Below are positions 57,987 through 64,000 of a DNA stretch of 64,000 bases, piece by piece. A program made the position numbers and the translations under genes. The notes under the pieces are model-generated. The model saw nothing but the letters and a program-made list of their open reading frames with translations, was not told the origin of the DNA and did not search any database. Positions within the stretch are counted from its first letter, which is position 1; every line of letters begins with the position of its first letter. Source of the DNA: Okeania sp. KiyG1 (GTDB taxonomy: Bacteria > Cyanobacteriota > Cyanobacteriia > Cyanobacteriales > Microcoleaceae); contig NZ_BLZO01000136.1 in the NCBI RefSeq assembly GCF_014132355.1, positions 1 through 64,000 on the forward strand, given 5' to 3'.

Positions 57987-59006
57987 ATGATTAATCAAAA
58001 ATGGATTCAAGATGCGATTAAGCGACTAAGTAGGAATGTAACTCAATCTTTATTTTCCACTGTAGAGAAATTAAATTTAACTATTATAGATTTGTACAAA
58101 AATTACTTTTTAATTAAATTTTTACCAAAGTGGATAAGTAAACTTGTATACCTTTCACTAATATTTATAGTCAGTTTAGGTTTGACTGCTGCATCTATTA
58201 AATCTCCGACTGTCAAAATTCCGATTTTTGGCTTCCATGACATTATTGATTTACAGAATAAAGCTGATTTACCACCGTATCGCCCCCTCTATGATATGGA
58301 TTATACTAAGCAAGATTTAGAAAAGTTTATAGAGTATTTAGTAAAGAAAAATTACTGGTTGTTATCTTCTCAAGATTTATTCGTATATTTTATTAATAAA
58401 TCTCAACCTATACCAAGTAAACATATAGGTCAAAAACCTGTAATGCTAACTTTTGATGATGGCTATGAAGGAGTGCATAAAAATGGAATACCAATCTTAG
58501 AAAAGATGGAAGAAAAATATGGTGAAAAAGTAAAATTTGTGCTGTTTATTAATCCTCAAACTCTCGGAATTAAGAATGGAAAAGATTTACCACATCTTAG
58601 TTGCCAAGATTTAAGAGAAGGATATCAAAAAGATTTTTATGATATTCAATCTCATGGATTTACTCATAAAAATTTAACTAAAATTAGCTCCAAAGAATTA
58701 GAAGTAGAACTATATTTTGCTAAGTTGGCTTTGAGAAAATGTACTAATGATTTAGACAGGAATAAAATTGTCGCTGCTCATATTGCTTATCCTTATGGTG
58801 CCATCAATAGAAAGGTGGAAAAAAAGTTACCTAAATATCATCTGACTGGATTTATTTATGATGATAAATTTTTGAAAGTAAATTATCTGAAAAATAAGTT
58901 CCGCATTTCTCGAATTACAGTTGGCAGTCGCACATCTCCTTATAAGTTAATTCGGTTAGCGAGTCGAGCTTCTACACTGAAAAAAATTCGTAAGTCGAAA
59001 AAATGA
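57987..59006 (+). CDS. Membrane-anchored polysaccharide deacetylase family protein
   Basis: A 339-aa protein with one N-terminal membrane helix (LVYLSLIFIVSLGLTAASI) and a NodB-type domain outside: IPIFGFHDI, the catalytic MLTFDDGYEGV (TFDDGY, with metal-binding Asp) and DIQSHGFTHKNL (SHxxxH metal motif). AYPYGAINRKVEKKL forms the third motif. It probably removes acetyl groups from an envelope or extracellular glycan. The start at 57987 lies close after an AGGGAAAGAT site. Nothing adjacent forms an obvious operon. Confidence 0.92.
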   Translation: MINQKWIQDAIKRLSRNVTQSLFSTVEKLNLTIIDLYKNYFLIKFLPKWISKLVYLSLIFIVSLGLTAASIKSPTVKIPIFGFHDIIDLQNKADLPPYRPLYDMDYTKQDLEKFIEYLVKKNYWLLSSQDLFVYFINKSQPIPSKHIGQKPVMLTFDDGYEGVHKNGIPILEKMEEKYGEKVKFVLFINPQTLGIKNGKDLPHLSCQDLREGYQKDFYDIQSHGFTHKNLTKISSKELEVELYFAKLALRKCTNDLDRNKIVAAHIAYPYGAINRKVEKKLPKYHLTGFIYDDKFLKVNYLKNKFRISRITVGSRTSPYKLIRLASRASTLKKIRKSKK

Positions 59007-59060
59007 ACGAAGGAATAAAGAAGAGGGAAGAAGGAAGAAGGCAGAGGGCAGAAGGCACAG

Positions 59061-59177
59061 TTCAACAATTAATAATTAATAATTACCTCTCCTTTAAAAC
59101 GGATAGGATTGACGAACAGGAAAATTTTTCTTTATTATCCCCTGAAAAGGGGAGGCTTTAAAGCACAATTTTTCGGG
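59061..59177. repeat. Family A repeat
   Basis: It starts TTCAACAATTAATAATTAAT, passes ACCTCTCCTTTAAAACGG and ends AAAGCACAATTTTTCGGG. It is nearly identical to the following copy at 59205. Confidence 0.85.
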
Positions 59178-59204
59178 AAGAGGGAAGAGGCAGAAAGGCA
59201 GAAT

Positions 59205-59550
59205 TAAACAATTAATAATTAATAATTAATAATTAATAATTAATAATTAATAATTAATAATTACCTCTCCTTTAAAACGGATAGGATTGACGAACAGGAA
59301 AACTTTTCTTTATTATCCCCTTATACCAATTTGATAAGTGTTTGTTACAAATAGTAGAAGTAAGAAAGAAGGAAGAAGGAAGAAGGAAGAATAAGGAAAT
59401 ATTTTAAAAAAGGTAAAAAAAATATAAATAACTATCTAAAATCTACGATAGTCACTATTTTTAAGAATATCTGATAGAGTGGCACTTTTCATAGCATTCT
59501 TTTTTCAAATTGGTATTAAAAGAGGAGGCTTTAAAGCACAATTTTTCGGG
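59205..59550. repeat. Family A repeat split by a nested family B MITE
   Basis: The A copy has a long ATTAATA tandem and reads ...TTATCCCC then TTA at 59321-59323. The B element occupies 59324-59515, and the A sequence resumes with TTAAAAGAGGAGGC, so TTA is duplicated. Confidence 0.9.
59324..59515. mobile_element. Family B MITE nested in family A, 192 bp, target duplication TTA
   Basis: The perfect terminal inverted repeats are TACCAATTTG and CAAATTGGTA. The last 20 bases, reversed, are TACCAATTTGAAAAAAGAAT, as at the IS5-type relic terminus at 39531. The interior is GAAGGAAGAAGG tandem and A+T-rich. Confidence 0.9.
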
Positions 59551-59875
59551 AAGAGGGAAGAGGGAAGAGGCAGAAAGGCTGAATATCAAATCTGGTTAAA
59601 CAGTTAATAGAATGGTTAAGTTGAGTCGGAGTCAGTAGGGGCAATTTCCGTTCCGGAATAGTTTCGATCCTCAGATGCTTTGCATAACGCAAACCCGTAA
59701 TTAGGAGCATGAAAAATGGAAATTGCCCGTACATAATTGCAGCAATTCAGGAGGATAAAAAATTAGAAAGATGAGCGTAGTTATGGTAATTGGAGAACTT
59801 TTTTTATCTCCAATTAAGTGGATTTGATATAATATCAATTCTCATTAAATTAACAATAATAAAAATGTGTTCTCT

Positions 59876-59998
59876 AGACATCTCCAATAATAAAAAATCA
59901 AATCAATTATCGCAGATAAATCATCAATTCTTTCCCTCTACTCTGTACGGACGTTGCATGCAACGTCCCCACTCCCCACTCCCCCACTCCCCCACTCA
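59876..59998. repeat. Family I repeat end and palindrome
   Basis: TAGACATCTCCAATAATAAA then AATCAAATCAATTATCGC, followed by GGACGTTGCATGCAACGTCC and CCCACTCCCC units up to the cmoB stop. Confidence 0.6.
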
Positions 59999-60979
59999 TT
60001 ATTTACAGGCGATCGCATAATAGCGCCAAGGTGCAGGATAACCTTCAACTGTCAAGGAAGGGTCTTCAGGATTGAGAAATTCTGACAAACTATCAATATT
60101 TGCCCAAGAAGTGCGCCGTTGTTCTGCCACTGACAAGGGTTCGGCAAAAAAACAATTAATATTACTAAACCCTGCTCTACCTATCCAATTCTCTAAACAA
60201 GACTGAGTAGGGAGAAACCAAATACCTCGTGCTTGAGCATAACGTTTCCGAGGCGTGAGAGCTACTGGTAAATCTCCAGGAATGCCTTGACAGTCAATAA
60301 TAATTTCCCCTTTGGGCGCTAAAGCTTCTCGCATTTTGCGTAATAAACCAATGGGGTCAGTATGATGATAGAGAATACCCAAGCAGAAAATGGTGTCAAA
60401 AAATTGGGGGTAATAGTGAATGTGTTCGACTCCCAACAATTCAAACATCAGCATTTTTTGTTGCACAATATTTTGAATAAGTTGAAAATTCCAAAAATGT
60501 TTGGCATAAGGTTCAAAACCAATAACTAACTCCGGTTGTTGAGCTGCCATGCGGAACATAAAATAACCATTGTGGCAACCAATATCGGCGACTCTACGAT
60601 TTTTCAGAGAACTAATATGTGGCAAAATACGCTCCCATTTCCAGTCAGAACGCCATTCAGCATCAATGTTTATACCAAATAGTTCAAACGGACCTTTTTT
60701 CCAAGGACAAAATGTTTGCAAACTGTTCCGGAACAGTTGTTGTTGCTCTGGGGAGAGTTCCTCAGCACGACCGACTTTTATCGCTGCACCGGAAAAGTCG
60801 AAAAAATCACTTTTGATATCTGCGACTGTTTGTACTGCTTCGCAATACTTTTGAGTAGAGGTTTCAAATAATTTTTTGTGCTTTTCTTGACGGGTTTTTA
60901 ATATTGCTTCTGTGTTGATAGGGATGTCATATTTATATAAATAATCTGAGGGAATATAGCCGATATTATTATTAAACAT
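59999..60979 (-). CDS. cmoB: tRNA U34 carboxymethyltransferase CmoB
   Basis: CmoB transfers the carboxymethyl group of carboxy-SAM to 5-hydroxyuridine-34 in certain tRNAs, giving cmo5U, which broadens wobble decoding. The 326-aa length is typical. Recognisable parts are FSGAAIKVGRAEELS, WRSDWKWERILPHIS, the SAM motif VADIGCHNGYFMFRM, IGFEPYAKHFWNFQLIQNIV, FCLGILYHHTDPIGLLRKMR and the tail WANIDSLSEFLNPEDPSLTV. The donor-making enzyme CmoA is not in this window. It is monocistronic. Confidence 0.93.
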   Translation of the reverse strand: MFNNNIGYIPSDYLYKYDIPINTEAILKTRQEKHKKLFETSTQKYCEAVQTVADIKSDFFDFSGAAIKVGRAEELSPEQQQLFRNSLQTFCPWKKGPFELFGINIDAEWRSDWKWERILPHISSLKNRRVADIGCHNGYFMFRMAAQQPELVIGFEPYAKHFWNFQLIQNIVQQKMLMFELLGVEHIHYYPQFFDTIFCLGILYHHTDPIGLLRKMREALAPKGEIIIDCQGIPGDLPVALTPRKRYAQARGIWFLPTQSCLENWIGRAGFSNINCFFAEPLSVAEQRRTSWANIDSLSEFLNPEDPSLTVEGYPAPWRYYAIACK

Positions 60980-61000
60980 TTTGCTCAGTATTAAAGAACT

Positions 61001-61029
61001 GTAGGGGCGAACGGCCGTTCGCCCCTACT
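61001..61029. repeat. GTAGGGGCGAACGGCCG palindrome
   Basis: A near-perfect stem (GTAGGGGCGAACG with CGTTCGCCCCTAC) just upstream of cmoB, so it could form in the cmoB leader. The same palindrome is at about 48616. Confidence 0.75.
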
Positions 61030-61053
61030 TCGTTAACCATTATCATGCATGTA

Positions 61054-61290
61054 TTACAACAAATCAACGCTGAGACGGTAGGGGGTGCGACTGCTACCTT
61101 GGGGATAGACTCGTACAAAATAAGTCCCTGGGTCTAATGTCGTGACAATGCTTTCTCGTTTGATGCCCTTGTTTTTCCACTGGTTTATCAAGCCTTCGGT
61201 ACTATCATATAAATCAACATTGGCATTTTTTAATAGCTCGTCCAGGACTAATACAAAAGCACCTTTAGATTTGGAGATTGCTTCGTTTCA
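61054..61290 (-). pseudogene. C-terminal fragment of a pre-peptidase (PPC) domain protein
   Basis: The minus strand reads SKSKGAFVLVLDELLKNANV, DLYDSTEGLINQWKNKGIKR and SIVTTLDPGTYFVRVYPQGS, ending PYRLSVDLL-stop. This is the beta-sandwich PPC domain found at the C-terminus of secreted proteases and large surface proteins. The upstream part is missing and is replaced by a family F repeat at 61300. The parent gene is not in the window. Confidence 0.7.
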
Positions 61291-61299
61291 CTCCCAATG

Positions 61300-61466
61300 A
61301 TATCATGTCCGTTTATATCGTTTGTGTAAACCCAACGGTGAATATCTACAGGAAATAATGGTTTTTTTCTTGCGAGGGTAGCCTTCCTCCCTCTTCTCTC
61401 TTCCTTCTTCCTTCTTCCTTCTTCCTTACCTTTGCCATACAATACCGATGCTACCGGACATGATAT
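61300..61466. repeat. Family F MITE
   Basis: It starts ATATCATGTCCGTTTATATC and ends GCTACCGGACATGATAT. It truncates the PPC fragment. Confidence 0.85.
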
Positions 61467-61695
61467 GACGGGGGAGGTTTCATTCCCAACCACAGAATTA
61501 GAATTACAGGACTTAGGCAGAACCGCCATATCTACTGGGGGCGAATGCCATTCGCCCCTACAAATGACGGGGGAGGTTTCAATTCCAATGACGGGGGAGG
61601 TTTCACTCCCAATCGCAGAATTAGAATTACAGGACTTGGGCACAACCGCCATATCTACTGGGGGCGAATGCCATTCGCCCCTACAGACGGTGTAT
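61467..61695. repeat. Directly repeated GACGGGGGAGGTTTCA block
   Basis: GACGGGGGAGGTTTCA occurs three times (about 61468, 61566 and 61590). A longer block of GAATTAGAATTACAGGACTT, AACCGCCATATCTACTGGGG and GAATGCCATTCGCCCCTACA occurs twice (about 61493-61565 and 61615-61686). The frame is open but is explained by the repeats. Confidence 0.75.
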
Positions 61696-61845
61696 AATAG
61701 AGTTGTCGCTAAATAAAGGAAAAAAATCGCTCCAACCTAGACAGAGCAATAATTCCAAGGCTTTTTAGTCGCCAATAGCTACAATCCTTATAGAACAAGG
61801 TTTTTGGGGATTTTTGAAGTTATAAAGCGACAAGTCTAATATCAT

Positions 61846-61936
61846 CAGGACTTACGCAGAAACTCTATATATAGAGAGGGCGAATGCCATTCGCCCCTAC
61901 AGATGGTGGTTTGACAGTCAATTTGCGTAAGTCCTG
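61846..61936. repeat. Family E MITE with 5-bp duplication ATCAT, nested in a family G end
   Basis: The ends are CAGGACTTACG and CGTAAGTCCTG. ATCAT occurs at 61841-61845 and 61937-61941. Removing the element leaves AATATCATGTCCGGATGATT, a family G end. Confidence 0.85.
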
Positions 61937-62354
61937 ATCATGTCCGGATGATTAGGTATAATAAAACTAAGGGGAGCGATCGCCATTTGTGTGATGATGT
62001 TGCTAAAATATCCTCCGAACGTTGACAATTATACAGTAGGTTTCGTTTTGCATAGAAACTGTCTTTTTTTTCTTTTGAGGTACAGTTATAGAACCCCTGA
62101 GTGGATCTCATAGATTAGATTGGGAGTTTGGGAAGTGTTGGAAGTTGGTTCGTGTGGGGAGAGGGGGGAGTAGGAGAGTGGGAAAGATGGCGAGATGGTG
62201 CATAAGGGGAGATTAATAGGAGTGTTTTTCTTCTATTCTATTTCTCTTTCTCTCACTCCTGACTCCTTTATCAAAAACCCACACCTTTCCAAAGATACGG
62301 TTAGGGCTTCTATAAGACTACATATTCCTATATTCCCTGTTGCCTGATACTATA
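61937..62354. other. Spacer between the PPC fragment and the methyltransferase
   Basis: It contains HIP1-like GCGATCGCC near 61977, G-rich GTGGGGAGAGGGGGGAG sequence near 62153 and CTTTCTCTCACTCCTG tracts. No gene is seen. Confidence 0.4.
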
Positions 62355-63155
62355 CTATTTAGTCGCAACTACTGCTAAATTCCAAGCAAATCTTTTCATC
62401 AAAGGCAATTTTTTTAATACTCCATCTAATCTTTCTAATTTCCGATACATTGGTTCTAATCTTTGATGTTCGATAATAATTTTTTTCCAATAACGTTCTT
62501 TATTCGGGTCAATTTTTTCAATCAAATAAAACCTTAAAAAAATCCACAAAGTTGCTAACCAAAATGTATCGTAAGCTGTTTCTGAATAGAGAGATTTAAT
62601 AAAATTAACAAGATTAATATCCAGAGGCATTTCATCTTCAGTTCTAACTTTTGTAGCAATACGCCGATAAACATTAATCACAGGATTATGTTTCAACGGG
62701 TCCCAAAAACAAGCTTTACCACCAGGTTTAAGAACGCGGTGCATTTCTCTAATTGCTAATTTGGGATTTGGTAAGTGGTGAAGTAAGTTAGAAGCATAAA
62801 CAAAATCAAAAGTATTATCGGCAAATTCTAAAGCCATTGCATCCATAACTTTTCCCTCAATTTGTACCCCATTTGTTTCAGCTAACTTAACAGCAACATC
62901 CACCATTCCAGGAGAATAATCTGTCGCCACACACCGCGCTCCTTTTTTAGCAAAATAAACACTATTTTCCCCTGCACCACAACCTAAATCTAACAAATAT
63001 TTATCAGTTAAATCTCCCATTTGTTTGAGAATAAATCTATTTTCTGGAGCAGTACAACTTTCAAAATAATCAACTACTCGAATACCTTCTATATCAATAG
63101 TTGATGCCCAGATATCGTGGAATTGTCTTTCTTTAGCTAATATTTTGTCTTGCAT
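62355..63155 (-). CDS. Class I SAM-dependent methyltransferase
   Basis: This 266-aa methyltransferase has SAM motif I LLDLGCGAGENSVYFAKKGA, post-I CVATDYSPGMVDVAVKLAE, motif II FDFVYASNLLHHLPNP, then MHRVLKPGGKACFWDPLKHN. The fold is that of UbiE-like and lipid or glycan methyltransferases; the substrate cannot be told. A basic C-terminal part (EKIDPNKERYWKKIIIEHQR, KKLPLMKRFAWNLAVVATK) follows. The start at 63155 is the conserved-looking MQDKILAKERQFHD. It is monocistronic. Confidence 0.9.
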   Translation of the reverse strand: MQDKILAKERQFHDIWASTIDIEGIRVVDYFESCTAPENRFILKQMGDLTDKYLLDLGCGAGENSVYFAKKGARCVATDYSPGMVDVAVKLAETNGVQIEGKVMDAMALEFADNTFDFVYASNLLHHLPNPKLAIREMHRVLKPGGKACFWDPLKHNPVINVYRRIATKVRTEDEMPLDINLVNFIKSLYSETAYDTFWLATLWIFLRFYLIEKIDPNKERYWKKIIIEHQRLEPMYRKLERLDGVLKKLPLMKRFAWNLAVVATK

Positions 63156-63249
63156 TTTTTTCAGTAATTCAGAATAAAAAAATAGGGAATATTATAGAAT
63201 TAAAAACGCTCTATAGTTTTGTCTGGTAGGGTTAAGGAACGTGTAAGCA

Positions 63250-63273
63250 TTTCCTAGGTCATGCTGCGCAAAC
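63250..63273. repeat. 24-bp micro-repeat (family S), reverse orientation
   Basis: TTTCCTAGGTCATGC then TGCGCAAAC, the exact reverse complement of the copy at 39274-39297. Confidence 0.8.
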
Positions 63274-63394
63274 AGCAGTCAGCTATCAGCTTTATTACCT
63301 TTAAAGGAGAAAAAGCAATTTTATCAAAGCTTCAGAGTACGAATCTCTGATTTAGAATGTAGTAGAAATTAAATGAATGCTTTCTTTATTCATT

Positions 63395-63628
63395 ATATCA
63401 TGTTCGGATAATCAGTTATAATAAAATTTAAGGACTGACAGTACCGATAGTACTAAAGAAATACTGAAATTATCAATAGACCTCTCCAATATTTCCTATG
63501 CATTCCTCTTTTCTTCCCTCCTGACTCCTGACTTCCCCTCCCCTCCACGGTCGGGGGAGGGGCGAGGGGTGGGTTGACTCCTGAGGACTCAGAACAGTTA
63601 TTTATAAGTATTCAACCGAACATAATAT
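63395..63628. repeat. Family G element
   Basis: It starts ATATCATGTTCGGATAATCA and ends TATTCAACCGAACATAA. The internal GACCTCTCCAATATTTCC suggests a family I fragment, and GACTCCTGACTTCCCC and a GGTCGGGGGAGGGG hairpin are also present. Confidence 0.7.
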
Positions 63629-63753
63629 TAGACATCTCCAGAAAATAAATCTTTTAATTAGATCAGGCTAAGGATGCGAAAAATTCACTCTAAAAAATCT
63701 TTTTTCGTGCCTTCGCGCGTAAAAATATATTACCTGTTGCCTGTTGCCAGATG

Positions 63754-63927
63754 ATATCATGTCCGTTTATATCGTTTGTGTAAACCCAAGGGTGAATATC
63801 TACAGGAAATAATGGTTTTTTTCTTGCGAGGGTAGCCTTTCTTCCTCTTCCCTCTTCCTTCTTCCTTCTTCCCTCTTCCTTCTTCCTTACCTTTGCTATA
63901 CAAGACCGATGCTACCGGACATGATAT
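63754..63927. repeat. Family F MITE
   Basis: It starts ATATCATGTCCGTTTATATC and ends GCTACCGGACATGATAT, with a TCTTCCTTCTTCC tandem centre. A family I end (TTAGACACCTCCAATAATAA) begins at about 63979 and runs off the window. Confidence 0.85.
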
Positions 63928-64000
63928 GAGCTGTTGCCTACTCCTGCAAAAAATCTATATCTTTTTCGGATATGTCTATTAGACACCTCCAATAATAAAA

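Noticed and set aside
61467-61695. Possible CRISPR-like array
   Set aside because: There are only two or three units with spacing of unequal length, no short palindromic repeat of constant size, and no cas genes nearby; better explained as duplicated MITE debris.
61248-61716. Overlapping ORFs on both strands (94 and 134 codons) with internal sequence repeats
   Set aside because: They are translations of the GACGGGGGAGGTTTCA and CCATTCGCCCC direct repeats and of a family F MITE.

Overview
The window is cyanobacterial. It carries psaD (photosystem I), a PaO-type Rieske oxygenase, several families largely confined to cyanobacteria (DUF2605, DUF2973, DUF4330, DICT-GAF kinase), frequent GCGATCGC (HIP1-like) octamers, and the cyanobacterial order ffh-rpsP-KH-phoH. 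Low G+C, long repeat-filled spacers and many transposon remnants fit a repeat-rich filamentous (Oscillatoriales-like) lineage; the genus cannot be fixed from sequence alone.

Layout. 1-7.1 kb: a decayed type I restriction-modification locus (hsdM, hsdS, hsdR, minus strand), broken by frameshifts, a deletion, a small repeat and a tnpB element. 7.6-13.3 kb: housekeeping cluster on the minus strand (ffh, rpsP, KH protein, phoH, then a ChuX/HutX-like gene cut off from phoH by a 1-kb repeat element). 14.5-19.5 kb: a 784-aa PAS/GAF-like orphan, a DUF4330 protein and an M48 protease. 20.2-23.1 kb: a bufferin-type operon (precursor bufA, MNIO enzyme bufB, partner bufC) with repeats in both spacers. 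23.9-38.7 kb: an accessory oxidoreductase region (Rieske oxygenase, HxlR regulator, enoyl-CoA hydratase, three SDRs, DUF4437 cupin, quinone-reductase-like ADH, Baeyer-Villiger-type monooxygenase, alpha/beta hydrolase), with a partly deleted gene pair and an IS200/IS605 remnant. 38.8-40.4 kb: relics of an IS630-type and an IS5-type transposase. 40.8-44.7 kb: trpE and psaD separated by a dead tnpB. 46-53.4 kb: STAS protein, DICT-GAF histidine kinase, DUF2973 and DUF2605 separated by another dead tnpB, and gloB. 54-63.2 kb: small conserved protein, truncated polyprenyl-phosphate glycosyltransferase, cyanobacterial hypothetical, polysaccharide deacetylase, CmoB, a PPC-domain fragment and a methyltransferase.

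The most distinctive feature is the repeat content. At least ten MITE-like families can be told apart, and for several the target duplication can be read directly: 8 bp for family J, 5 bp for E, 3 bp (TNA) for B and C, TA for D, and about 6 bp (TAANTA) for H. Several are nested inside others, which gives a relative chronology. Family B shares its terminal 20 bases with the upstream end of the IS5-like transposase relic, which suggests its parent. A 24-bp micro-repeat is inserted inside two transposase genes. Separately, at least six conserved genes carry single-base frameshifts, mostly at short homopolymers, which may be decay or consensus error.

No tRNA, rRNA or CRISPR array was recognised.
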